Source: Geodermatophilus sp. YIM 151500 (GTDB lineage: Bacteria > Actinomycetota > Actinomycetes > Mycobacteriales > Geodermatophilaceae). Taken from it: DNA of 64,000 bases. The DNA is taken from the NCBI RefSeq assembly GCF_025716945.1, contig NZ_JAOVZT010000003.1, positions 64,032-128,031 on the forward strand, written 5' to 3'. The notes below the pieces were generated by a model. The model saw only the letters and a list, made by a program, of their open reading frames with translations. It made no database searches and was not told the DNA's origin. The position numbers and the translations under genes are program-made. This document shows, in pieces, positions 8,638-19,275 of the stretch (positions within the stretch are counted from its first letter, which is position 1; each line of letters starts with the position of its first letter).

Positions 8638-9375
8638 GTGACCGCGGTGCCCGAGCCGCGCGAGGGCGCGCTCGGGGACGCCGCCGACGAGCACGCTCCC
8701 CGGTTGGCCATCGGGGAGGTCCTGGCCGTCCTGCGCGACGACTTCCCCGACGTGACGATCAGCAAGATCCGGTACCTGGAGAGCGAGCAGCTGGTGCACC
8801 CCCGACGGGCACCGTCGGGCTACCGCAAGTTCTCCTCGGCGGACGTGAGCCGGCTGCGGTACGTGCTGGCCGCGCAGCGCGACCAGTACCTGCCGCTGCG
8901 GGTGATCAAGGAGCACCTGGACGCCCTCGACCGGGGCGAGCCGCTGCCGGGCACGCCGCCCGCCGCGGCGGCGGTCCCCCCACCGGCGCCCGGCGCGGGC
9001 CAGGAGCAGCCGCTGACCCCCGAGGAGTTCGCCCGCGCCGCCGGGCTGGAGCCCGGGCAGCTGGCCGACTGCGTGCAGTTCGGCCTGCTCACCCCGGACG
9101 ACGACGGCCGGCACCCGGTCGCCGACCTGCCCGTCGCCCGGGCCGCCGCGGGGCTGGCCCGGCACGGGATCGAACCCCGGCACCTGCGCGTCTACCGCAC
9201 GGCCGCCGACCGCGAGGCGGGCCTGGTCGAGCAGGTCGTCGCACCCGTGCTGCGGGCCCGTTCCGAGGAGGCCCGCACCCGGGCGACCGAGAAGCTGCGG
9301 GAGCTGGCCGGCCTCTCGGCGAGGCTGCACACGGCGCTGCTGGAGGCACGGCTCCGCGACCTCCTGCGCCCCTGA
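8638..9375 (+). CDS. ftsR: MerR-family regulator FtsR (Rv1828-type)
   Basis: A 245-residue MerR-like DNA-binding protein, start GTG 8638. The N-terminal winged helix reads AIGEVLAVLRDDFPDVTISKIRYLESEQLVHPRRAPSG-YRKF, then a helical stretch with QRDQYLPLRVIKEHLD. A Pro/Ala linker near residue 105-120 leads to a second domain (LTPEEFARAAGLEPGQL) typical of this group. The C. glutamicum orthologue FtsR activates ftsZ. Its place between garA and the bifunctional nuclease is conserved in actinobacteria. Assigned by sequence pattern and synteny. Confidence 0.88.
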   Translation: MTAVPEPREGALGDAADEHAPRLAIGEVLAVLRDDFPDVTISKIRYLESEQLVHPRRAPSGYRKFSSADVSRLRYVLAAQRDQYLPLRVIKEHLDALDRGEPLPGTPPAAAAVPPPAPGAGQEQPLTPEEFARAAGLEPGQLADCVQFGLLTPDDDGRHPVADLPVARAAAGLARHGIEPRHLRVYRTAADREAGLVEQVVAPVLRARSEEARTRATEKLRELAGLSARLHTALLEARLRDLLRP

Positions 9376-9519
9376 CGGCGGCGTACGGTGAGGACACCGG
9401 GACGGCGACCCGCCGCGCGCCCCGGGCCGCCGAGCAGCCACCCGCCGTCCACCAGCCTTCGTCCACGCCGCACAACCGCACCGCCCGCACCCTCGGGCCG
9501 CAGCGGAGGGAGCCGCACC

Positions 9520-10005
9520 GTGCAGGAGCTTCGAGTCGTCGGAGTCCGGGTGGAGCTGCCCGGGAACCAGCCGATCCTGCTGCTCAAGGAGACGCAGGGG
9601 GAGCGGTACCTGCCGATCTGGATCGGTGCGGTCGAGGCCGCGGCCATCGCCTTCGAGCAGCAGGGCGTGCGGCCGGCCCGGCCGATGACCCACGACCTGC
9701 TGCGGGAGGTCGTGCGGGCGCTGGGCGCCACGCTGGAGGCCGTCAACATCACCGAGATGCGCGACGGCATCTACATCGCCGAGCTCGTCTTCGGCGACGA
9801 CCGGGTGGTCAGCGCCCGCCCGTCGGACGCCGTCGCGCTCGCCGTCCGGACCGGCGCTCCCATCTACGGTGCCGAGGAACTGCTCGACGAGGTCGGCATC
9901 GAGATCCCCGACGAGCAGGAGGACGAGGTCGAGAAGTTCCGCGAGTTCCTCGACCAGATCTCCCCGGAGGACTTTGGCGCCGGCTCGGGTTCCGGCGGCA
10001 GCTGA
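9520..10005 (+). CDS. Bifunctional nuclease (BFN) family protein
   Basis: A 161-residue member of the BFN/DUF151 family, described in plants and bacteria as having RNase and DNase activity. Start GTG 9520 has GGAGGGA eight bases upstream and gives the normal family length; the frame is open upstream to 9388 but that part is Arg/Pro-rich and not family-like. Signatures are LPGNQPILLLKE, ERYLPIWIGAVEAAAIA, RPMTHDLL and RPSDAVALAVRTGAPIY. The tail is acidic and ends in Gly/Ser. Conserved neighbour of two MerR genes (Rv1829 position). Confidence 0.92.
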   Translation: MQELRVVGVRVELPGNQPILLLKETQGERYLPIWIGAVEAAAIAFEQQGVRPARPMTHDLLREVVRALGATLEAVNITEMRDGIYIAELVFGDDRVVSARPSDAVALAVRTGAPIYGAEELLDEVGIEIPDEQEDEVEKFREFLDQISPEDFGAGSGSGGS

Positions 10006-10236
10006 ACCGGGCGGTCGGTGCGGTCACCGCACCGAGCGCATCCCGGTCCTATCGGCAGCGGCCGTGCCGGGGTCAACCCGAAGTGATGAGGACGGCGACA
10101 CGCCGCCCCGCTCAGTTGACCCACCTCGGGGCCCGGCCTACGGTCGCGAACGACAACGGTGTGACACCTGAGGTTTCGTGGGTGCAGCGCCGCGACCGCC
10201 GCGCGAGCGGGCCGGGACAAGAGGAGGACGCTGGAC

Positions 10237-10809
10237 GTGAGCGACCAGAGCAACGGCTCCCAGGGTCAGCTCTTCAGCGACGCCGCCGTCGGCGCCCCCG
10301 CCTACGACGAGATCGACACCGACCTCGTCGGTTACCGCGGCCCGACCGCGTGCGCCGCCGCCGGGATCACCTACCGGCAGCTGGACTACTGGGCCCGCAC
10401 CGGGCTCATCGGGCCCTCGGTGCGCACCGCGACCGGATCGGGCACCCAGCGGCTGTACTCGTTCCGCGACATCCTGGTGCTCAAGGTGGTCAAGCGGCTC
10501 CTCGACACCGGGGTGTCGCTGCAGAACATCCGCAAGGCCGTCGACCACCTGCGCAACCGCGGCGTCAAGGACCTCGCCAACGTCACGCTGCTCTCCGACG
10601 GCGCGACCGTCTACGAGTGCACCTCGGCCGAGGAGGTCGTCGACCTGCTCGCCGGCGGCCAGGGCGTCTTCGGCATCGCCGTCTCCGGGGCGCTGCGCGA
10701 GCTGTCCGGCGAGCTGGCCGAGCTGCCGGCCGAGCGCATCGACGGCAGCACCGTGCACCCCGCCGACGACGAGCTCTCGCAGCGTCGTCGCCGCCGCGCG
10801 GCGGTCTGA
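10237..10809 (+). CDS. MerR-family transcriptional regulator (Rv1830-type)
   Basis: A 190-residue MerR regulator starting at GTG 10237 with GAGGAGG ten bases upstream. The winged helix spans roughly residues 28-100: GYRGPTACAAAGITYRQLDYWARTGLI, RLYSFRDILVLKVVKRLLDTGVSLQNIRKAV. No effector-binding domain is visible beyond a short helical tail, as usual for this orthologue group. It occupies the conserved Rv1830 position upstream of gcvP. Targets are not deducible from the sequence. Downstream lies an intergenic tandem repeat rather than a simple terminator. Confidence 0.9.
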   Translation: MSDQSNGSQGQLFSDAAVGAPAYDEIDTDLVGYRGPTACAAAGITYRQLDYWARTGLIGPSVRTATGSGTQRLYSFRDILVLKVVKRLLDTGVSLQNIRKAVDHLRNRGVKDLANVTLLSDGATVYECTSAEEVVDLLAGGQGVFGIAVSGALRELSGELAELPAERIDGSTVHPADDELSQRRRRRAAV

Positions 10810-10841
10810 GCTGTTCCATCTGTCGCCCTAGCGGGCTCCAA

Positions 10842-11009
10842 CCGCGACCACGTGCCGTCCCCGGTCGCGCTGAGCCCCGCGCGGCGGTCGTCGGGGGACC
10901 CTCCGGGCCCCCGCTCCTCGCGCCACCGCGACCACGTGCCGTCCCCGGTCGCGCTGAGCCCCGCGCGGCGGTCGTCGGGGGACCCTCCGGGCCCCCGCTC
11001 CTCGCGCCA
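10842..11009. repeat. Perfect 84-bp direct tandem duplication
   Basis: Copy 1 is 10842-10925 and copy 2 is 10926-11009, with no difference seen between them; a third copy starts (CCGC) and stops. Each unit contains a GGGGGACC / GGGCCCCC near-palindrome able to form a hairpin. Not found elsewhere in the window. Confidence 0.95.
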
Positions 11010-11085
11010 CCGCATCCGGTCCCTCACGCTCCGGTTGAGCGTCACCTCCGTTCCTCCTGCACCGGGGCTCGTGCGGGGTCGTCCG

Positions 11086-11117
11086 CGCTCCTGCGGTGGA
11101 GCAGCGCCGCAGGAGCG
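11086..11117. other. 11-bp inverted repeat upstream of gcvP
   Basis: Arms CGCTCCTGCGG (11086-11096) and CCGCAGGAGCG (11107-11117) are perfect complements around a ten-base loop. There is no T run, so it is either a hairpin terminator for the upstream regulator or an operator; it ends about 80 bases before the predicted gcvP -10 box. Confidence 0.7.
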
Positions 11118-11210
11118 AGGAGAACACCGCAGAAGTCGAAGCGCCGGGCCCGGGCGTGACCTCGGTCGCTGGCCGCCGGAGGACGTCTCCGCGCTGGTAG
11201 CGTCGCTGCA

Positions 11211-14255
<3,045 letters not shown>

Positions 14256-14286
14256 CCCTCGGGGTCCCACCCGCCGAGCACGCGCG

Positions 14287-14323
14287 CCGACGCCCCGTCC
14301 CCTGACCGCGAACGGGGCGTCGG
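14287..14323. terminator. Hairpin terminator after gcvP
   Basis: Perfect 12-bp inverted repeat: CCGACGCCCCGT at 14287-14298 and ACGGGGCGTCGG at 14312-14323, with a 13-base loop, 31 bases after the gcvP stop. A second smaller hairpin (CGCCCC-GTCA-GGGGCG, 14364-14379) follows on the way to the convergent DUF5999 gene. No U tract, as usual in actinobacteria. Confidence 0.75.
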
Positions 14324-14346
14324 CGGAGCACGATGCCGGAACTTCC

Positions 14347-14358
14347 GTTATCCCCAAC
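14347..14358 (+). promoter_or_regulatory. GTTATCCCCAAC motif, copy 1
   Basis: A 12-base AT-containing motif that is striking in this GC-rich DNA and occurs three times in the window, always between genes. This copy lies between the convergent gcvP and DUF5999 genes, and is preceded by CGGAACTTCC, resembling the flank of copy 3. Confidence 0.6.
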
Positions 14359-14384
14359 ATCGACGCCCCGTCAGGGGCGCACGG

Positions 14385-14588
14385 TCAGGATGCGACGAGC
14401 TCGGGCGCGAGCCAGGTGTGGTGGGCAGCGACGGCGCGGCCGTCGGGCAGCAGCTCGCCGTCGTCGTCGAAGAGGACCACCCCGTTGCACAGCAGGCTCC
14501 AGCCCTGCTCGGGGTGGCTGCGGACGACGGCGGCGAGGTCGCGGTCGTCACTGGTGGCGTCGGGGCACGGCGTCCGGTGCTGGCACAT
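14385..14588 (-). CDS. DUF5999 family small protein
   Basis: A 67-residue protein matching the actinobacterial DUF5999 family: MCQHRTPCP at the start, then VVRSHPEQGWSLLCNGVVLF and DDGELLPDGR. I chose ATG 14588 because it begins the family motif and has GGAAGG six to eight bases upstream; the frame is open up to 14711 but that part is Arg/Pro-rich noise. Cys 2, Cys 8 and Cys 34 with His 4 might bind metal. The function is unknown; the family is widespread in Streptomyces and relatives. Confidence 0.85.
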   Translation of the reverse strand: MCQHRTPCPDATSDDRDLAAVVRSHPEQGWSLLCNGVVLFDDDGELLPDGRAVAAHHTWLAPELVAS

Positions 14589-14741
14589 CGTGGTTCCTTC
14601 CGTCCCGGCGGGGGAGCCGGCGGGATCGTGGTGCGTACTCGTCCGGCTCTGGTATCGGCACGCTCGCGTGCCGGCTGGAGGGCGGGGGCACGTCCGCCGC
14701 CGCCGGGTCACCCGGACGGGGGACGGTGCGGCCGGCCGGCG

Positions 14742-15695
14742 TCAGAGCTTGCGCAGCAGCACCCGCCGCACGGAGTGGTCGGCCGTCTTCTGCAGCACCA
14801 GCCGCGCCCGCGACCGGGTGGGGGCGATGTTGGTGCGCAGGTTCGGCCCGTTGACCGCGGCCCAGATGCCGCGGGCGGTCGCCCGCGCCTGCTCGTCGGT
14901 GAGGTCGGCGAAGCGGTGGAAGTACGCCGTGCTGTCGCGGAAGGCCGTCCGGCGCAGGGCGAGGAAGCGCTCGACGTACCACTGCCGGATGTCGGACTCC
15001 GCGGCGTCGACGTAGACGGAGAAGTCGAAGAAGTCGGACAGGAAGAGGTCCGGGGCCGACCCGTCGGCCTGCCGGCCGGCCTGCAGCACGTTGAGGCCCT
15101 CGAGCACCAGGACGTCGGGCCGGTCCACGACCTGCCGCTCGCCGGGCACGATGTCGTAGGCCGCGTGGTCGTACACGGGCGCCGACACGTCGGCCCGTCC
15201 GGACTTGACCTCGGCGAGGAAGCGCAGCAGCGCCCGGCGGTCGTAGCTCTCCGGGAATCCCTTGCGGCCGAGCAGCCCGCGCGACTCGAGCACCGCGTTG
15301 GGCAGCAGGAAGCCGTCGGTGGTGACCAGGTCGACCCGCGGCGACCCGGGCGCGGCCGCCAGCAGCGTCTGCAGCAGCCGGGCGGTGGTGCTCTTGCCGA
15401 CGGCGACGCTGCCGGCGACGGCCACGACGAACGGGACCTTGTCGGTCGAATCGCCGAGGAACGCGCGCTGCGCCGCCCACAGTCGCCGGCCGGCGGCCAC
15501 GTGCAGGCCCAGCAGCCGGGCGAGCGGCAGGTAGACGGTCGCGACCTCGTCCAGGTCCAGCCGGTCGCCGAGGGAGGTCAGGGCGCGCACGTCGGCCTCG
15601 TCGAGGGGCAGCTCCGAGCCGGCGGCCAGCGCTCGCCAGGACTCGCGGTCGAAGACCGCCCAGGGCGAGATCCCATCGCGGGTGCCTGCCGTCAC
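14742..15695 (-). CDS. coaA: Type I pantothenate kinase
   Basis: A 317-residue kinase that phosphorylates pantothenate, the first committed step of coenzyme A synthesis. The P-loop [11 protein letters not shown] is intact, as are [19 protein letters not shown] and the feedback-site region [13 protein letters not shown]. The normal type I ending [14 protein letters not shown] is present. I chose GTG 15695, since upstream residues are Arg/Pro-rich and the M. tuberculosis enzyme is 312 residues; no strong Shine-Dalgarno is visible. It is divergent from the GNAT gene at 15815. Confidence 0.95.
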   Translation of the reverse strand: MTAGTRDGISPWAVFDRESWRALAAGSELPLDEADVRALTSLGDRLDLDEVATVYLPLARLLGLHVAAGRRLWAAQRAFLGDSTDKVPFVVAVAGSVAVGKSTTARLLQTLLAAAPGSPRVDLVTTDGFLLPNAVLESRGLLGRKGFPESYDRRALLRFLAEVKSGRADVSAPVYDHAAYDIVPGERQVVDRPDVLVLEGLNVLQAGRQADGSAPDLFLSDFFDFSVYVDAAESDIRQWYVERFLALRRTAFRDSTAYFHRFADLTDEQARATARGIWAAVNGPNLRTNIAPTRSRARLVLQKTADHSVRRVLLRKL

Positions 15696-15814
15696 GGGTC
15701 CATCGTGCCGTCCCGCGCGGGTCGGTCTCGCCGGGGTCACCCGCCCGGGTGCTGCGGACCTCCCGGTTCCCGCGCAGGTCCGGCGGCCGGGGGGCCGGCG
15801 TCTATGGTGCCGGT

Positions 15815-16630
15815 GTGCCGACCCGCCCGGGCCTGCTCGACTGCATCGAGCGCTACTTCGCCGCCGCGCCGCTGCCGGACGCGCGGATCGAGGTCGCCGG
15901 TGCGCTCGACGTCCCCATCGGCGCCCCGGCGTGGCCCTGGCCGGCCCGGCCGCGGCCCGGCGCCGGACCGGTGACCGTGGCCGACGTGGAGGCGGCCCTC
16001 GCGCTCCAGCTCGCCGCTCGGGTCCCGGTGGCGCTGGAGTGGGTGTGCGAGCGGGCTCCGGAGGCGGTGACCGCCGCCCGCGAGGCCGGGTTGACCGTCG
16101 ACGAGCTGCCGCTGCTGGTCGCCGCCGACCCGGTCGAGCTCCTGCTGCCCGCCGGCGTCCGGCTGTGGTTGGTGGGCGCCGACGATCCCGACCTGCCGCG
16201 CTACCAGCAGGTCGCGGTCGTGGCCTTCGCGCACCCCGGCGGGCGGGTCGACGTCCGGGAGACGTCGGCGGTCCTCTCGCCCGAGCTGGCCGCCCGCACG
16301 GAGGTGCTGCGCGAGCGGATCGCGGCCGGTCGCACGGTCATGATGGTCGCCGTCGAGGACGGGGAGCCGGTGGCGGTCGGTTCGCACCAGCCCGTGGCCG
16401 TCGGCGAGGGGGTCGTCAGCGAGGTCGTCGGCGTGGCTACGCTGCCGCGGCTGCGCGGACGCGGCCTGGGCGCGGGCCTCGCGTCGGCGCTCGTCGCGCA
16501 CGCCCGGGAGACCGCCGGGCTGGTGTTCCTCACCGCCGGCGACGACGACGTCGCGCGGGTCTACGAGCGGGTCGGCTTCGCCCGGCTGGCCACGACCGGT
16601 GTCGCCGGGCCGGGCGACGACGCGGCCTGA
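15815..16630 (+). CDS. GNAT family N-acetyltransferase
   Basis: A 271-residue protein whose C-terminal half is a GNAT domain: [25 protein letters not shown] supplies the acetyl-CoA pyrophosphate loop, and [19 protein letters not shown] the usual C-terminal strand-helix. The N-terminal 140 residues are less conserved and may bind the acceptor. GTG 15815 is preceded at six bases by TATGGT, so a leaderless start is likely. Substrate is not determinable; the neighbour coaA is divergent and gives no clear hint. Confidence 0.82.
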   Translation: MPTRPGLLDCIERYFAAAPLPDARIEVAGALDVPIGAPAWPWPARPRPGAGPVTVADVEAALALQLAARVPVALEWVCERAPEAVTAAREAGLTVDELPLLVAADPVELLLPAGVRLWLVGADDPDLPRYQQVAVVAFAHPGGRVDVRETSAVLSPELAARTEVLRERIAAGRTVMMVAVEDGEPVAVGSHQPVAVGEGVVSEVVGVATLPRLRGRGLGAGLASALVAHARETAGLVFLTAGDDDVARVYERVGFARLATTGVAGPGDDAA

Positions 16631-16687
16631 TCGGCCGGGGACGCCGACCCCGGCGCCGGGCCGGCCGGATGCCGGCGGGTCCGGCTG

Positions 16688-17653
16688 CTACCCCGTGGGG
16701 GTGGCGGCCCGGTGCGCCGGCGGCGGGGGCGGGTCGATCCACCCGGGCGCGGGGCGGTCCGGCAGCGGGATCTGCGCGGCCGCGGCGGTCAGGGCCTCCC
16801 GGGCGGCGGCGTAGCCCACGCCGCGCGGCACCTCGCTGAGCAGCACGACCACCCGCCCGCCGACCAGGCCGACCGAGTGCAGGTGCCGTCGTCCGCCGAC
16901 GCAGCACATCCAGCCCTGCTTGACGGCCGGCCGCTGGGCGACCGCGCCGAGGAGGCCGAAGCGCTGGTCGAAGCCGTCCGCGGCCGTCGGCGTCACCCCG
17001 TACATCCACCGGAGCAGGGTCGCCGCGTCCAGGGGGTGCGCCACCGTCGGCAGGAGGCTGAGGAAGCGGGCGAGGTCGCGGGCGGTCGTGTAGGTCTCGC
17101 CCCACTCGCCCGTCACCCGCGGCGGCGTGGTGGCGGCGAGCTGGTAGCGGGCGGCGACGTCGCGCACCATCTGCGGCCCGCCGTAGCGCACCCACAGGGA
17201 GGAGGCGGCCGGGTCGTCCGACGAGCTGACCATCCGCTGCAGCAGCGCGCGGTCGCGGTCGGTCAGGCTGATCGCCCCCGAGCGGTGCCGGTGCAGCAGG
17301 TCCTCGGCGACGAACAGCTTCACCAGCGACGCGGTCGGGAACGGCCGCGCCGCCGCCTCGCCGTTGTCCGCCCAGGATCCGGAGGCGAACGCGGCCCGCT
17401 CGCGGGCGGCCCGGATGCCGGACGCGGTCACCGGGCGCTGCTGCGGCGCGACGACGACGGCGATCGTGCCGGTCCCGCCGTACGCGGCGACGGCCGCGGG
17501 CACCACGTCGGCGGGCGCCGTCGAGGCCGCCGCCGGCCGGTGGGCAGATCCGGCCACCGACGCGGCCAGCAGGGCGAGGACCGTCAGGACCACCAGGACC
17601 GCCGCACCGCCGCGGCCGACGGCCGGGCCCGCCGGGGGCCGTCCTGTCGACAT
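16688..17653 (-). CDS. Secreted serine hydrolase of the beta-lactamase/PBP fold
   Basis: A 321-residue protein with an N-terminal hydrophobic segment (GGAAVLVVLTVLALLAASVAG) that is either a signal peptide or an anchor. The class A-like active-site pattern is present: SLVK as the SxxK motif, a SDD in SSSDDPAASSLW in the SDN position, and KQGW in the KTG position. The rest (TYTTARDLARFLSLLP) fits the beta-lactamase2 family found in actinobacterial envelope proteins. Start ATG 17653 was chosen because it directly precedes the signal sequence. Beta-lactamase activity is not implied; a carboxypeptidase or esterase role is equally possible. Confidence 0.78.
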   Translation of the reverse strand: MSTGRPPAGPAVGRGGAAVLVVLTVLALLAASVAGSAHRPAAASTAPADVVPAAVAAYGGTGTIAVVVAPQQRPVTASGIRAARERAAFASGSWADNGEAAARPFPTASLVKLFVAEDLLHRHRSGAISLTDRDRALLQRMVSSSDDPAASSLWVRYGGPQMVRDVAARYQLAATTPPRVTGEWGETYTTARDLARFLSLLPTVAHPLDAATLLRWMYGVTPTAADGFDQRFGLLGAVAQRPAVKQGWMCCVGGRRHLHSVGLVGGRVVVLLSEVPRGVGYAAAREALTAAAAQIPLPDRPAPGWIDPPPPPAHRAATPTG

Positions 17654-17760
17654 GGGCCCATGCCTACCCCGCCTGCGCGCGCTCATCCAGTCGTCGCGCG
17701 CCCGAGCCGGTGAATTCTCAACGAACTCCCAGGCGGCCCCGCGGACCGGGCGGCGACGGG

Positions 17761-17812
17761 CACCGGGCACGCGCACCGGGTACGCGCACCGGGTACGCGC
17801 ACCGGGCACGGG
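17761..17812. repeat. Four 13-bp tandem units upstream of the serine hydrolase
   Basis: Units at 17761, 17774, 17787 and 17800 follow CACCGGGTACGCG with C/T and final-base variation. They lie between the PEBP stop and the serine hydrolase start on the minus strand. No promoter element is evident inside. Confidence 0.9.
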
Positions 17813-17823
17813 TGCGCCCCGGC

Positions 17824-18369
17824 TCAGCGCTGCTCGTAGGTGCCGACGAGGACGGCGCGGCCCACGGTGTGACCGAAGAGGTTGAAGCCGTGGTACGCGG
17901 GGGAGGCGTCGTCCGGGACACCCATGTCCGCGGTGTCGAGCGCGTGCACCACGATGAAGTAGCGGTGCTCCCCGTGCCCGGCCGGGGGAGCGGCGCCCAC
18001 GAAGCCGGCGAAGCCGGCGTCGTTGCGCAGCTGCCGGGCACCGCCGGGCAGTCCCCGGCCGCCTGGGTCGCCGGCGCCGCTGGGCAGCTCGGTCACCGAG
18101 CCGGGGATGCCGGTGACCACCCAGTGCCAGAAGCCGCTGACGGTGGGCGCGTCCGGGTCGAACATCGTGACGGCGAAGCCCTGCGTGCCCTCCGGGAAAC
18201 CGGACCAGGACAGCTGGGGCGACCGGTCCTCGCCGCCGGCGCCCATCGTGCCGCTCACCTGGGCCCGGTCCAGCGGCGCGCCGTCGCGGACGTCGCTGCT
18301 GGTGACGGTGAAGCTCGGCACCGGGGGGAGGAAGTCGTAGGGGTTGGGTGGCACGGGCCGGTCGGCCAT
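17824..18369 (-). CDS. YbhB/YbcL family PEBP-like protein
   Basis: A 181-residue phosphatidylethanolamine-binding-protein-like fold of the bacterial YbhB/YbcL group. Signatures: [39 protein letters not shown], and [14 protein letters not shown] 18369 has GGAGGT six bases upstream. There is no signal peptide, so a cytosolic ligand-binding role is expected; ligands of bacterial members are unknown. The upstream intergenic region is shared with the divergent phosphoglucomutase gene. Confidence 0.92.
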   Translation of the reverse strand: MADRPVPPNPYDFLPPVPSFTVTSSDVRDGAPLDRAQVSGTMGAGGEDRSPQLSWSGFPEGTQGFAVTMFDPDAPTVSGFWHWVVTGIPGSVTELPSGAGDPGGRGLPGGARQLRNDAGFAGFVGAAPPAGHGEHRYFIVVHALDTADMGVPDDASPAYHGFNLFGHTVGRAVLVGTYEQR

Positions 18370-18543
18370 GGCGGACCTCCTGCGGATCGGGGTGGGCGGC
18401 GGGGCGGGGCTCGCCCCCTGTCCGCGACCCTAGGCACCGGCCCGCCGGCCCGCCCGGTCACGGGGCGGGCGCCGATCACCCACCGGGACGAGCCCCGCGG
18501 GCATGGCGTAGGTCGCGGCGGCCCGCGCCACTAGCGTGGGACC

Positions 18544-19275
18544 GTGCTCGGACTCCCGGACCAGATCCGTGCCTGCCTGTTCGACCTCGACGGCGTCCTG
18601 ACCCGGACGGCGACCGTCCACCAGGCCGCCTGGAAGCGCACCTTCGACGAGTTCCTCCGCAGCCGCGATCCGCAGGCGCCGGAGTTCACCCTCGCCGACT
18701 ACCACCTGCACGTCGACGGCAAGCCGCGGGAGGACGGCGTGCGCGACTTCCTGGCCAGCCGCGGCATCGTGCTGCCGGAAGGCGCCCCGGACGACCCGCC
18801 CGACGCGGCGACGGTCCGCGCCATCGCCACCCGCAAGAACGAGCTGATCCAGGTGGAGCTCGCCGAGCACGGCGTGGAGGTGTTCCCCGGGTCGGTCCGG
18901 TACCTGCGTGCGTGCCGGGACGCCGGGCTGGCCACCGCCGTGGTCACCGCCTCGGCCAACGGCGAGCAGGTCATCGCCGCCGGGGGCTTCGCCGGCCTCG
19001 TCCAGGCGAGGATCGACGGGGTGGTGGCCAAGGCCCGCGGTCTGCGCGGCAAGCCGGAACCCGACACGTTCCTCGCCGGCGCGGAGGCGCTGGGCGTCCC
19101 GCCGGAGGCGGCGGTGGTGTTCGAGGACGCGCTCTCCGGCGTGGCGGCCGGCCGCGCAGGCGGCTTCGGCTACGTCGTCGGGGTGGACCGGGCCGGGCAG
19201 GCCGAGGCGCTGCGGGCCCGCGGCGCGGACGTCGTCGTCACCGACCTCGCCGAGCTGTTGGACCGGGCGGCATGA
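18544..19275 (+). CDS. pgmB: Beta-phosphoglucomutase family HAD hydrolase
   Basis: A 243-residue HAD-superfamily protein with a helical cap. The nucleophile motif is D14-L-D16 (CLFDLDGVLTRT), the third motif is RGKPEPDTFLAGAEALG and the last FEDALSGVAAG. Beta-phosphoglucomutase converts beta-glucose 1-phosphate to glucose 6-phosphate. The ATG of the GH65 phosphorylase overlaps its stop (ATGA), so the pair would release and then channel beta-glucose 1-phosphate. TAGCGT six bases before GTG 18544 suggests a leaderless transcript for the operon. Confidence 0.9.
   Translation: MLGLPDQIRACLFDLDGVLTRTATVHQAAWKRTFDEFLRSRDPQAPEFTLADYHLHVDGKPREDGVRDFLASRGIVLPEGAPDDPPDAATVRAIATRKNELIQVELAEHGVEVFPGSVRYLRACRDAGLATAVVTASANGEQVIAAGGFAGLVQARIDGVVAKARGLRGKPEPDTFLAGAEALGVPPEAAVVFEDALSGVAAGRAGGFGYVVGVDRAGQAEALRARGADVVVTDLAELLDRAA

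Larger units (their letters stand above)
10810..11210. other. 401-bp gene-free region upstream of gcvP
   Basis: Holds a perfect 84-bp tandem duplication (10842-11009), a six-pair hairpin near 11030, an 11-bp inverted repeat (11086-11117) and a TAGCGT box at 11198-11203 seven bases before the gcvP ATG. Open frames through it on the minus strand only reflect the repeat. I looked for the glycine riboswitch core and did not find it. Confidence 0.75.

Noticed and set aside
10842-11009. Protein-coding repeat on the minus strand
   Set aside because: The open frame through the 84-bp repeats has no start signal and no match to a family; identity at all codon positions points to DNA duplication rather than coding constraint.
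11018-11210. Glycine riboswitch upstream of gcvP
   Set aside because: The conserved core (GGAGAG with GCCGAAGGNGCAA and CTCTCAGGCA) could not be found; only an unrelated inverted repeat is present.
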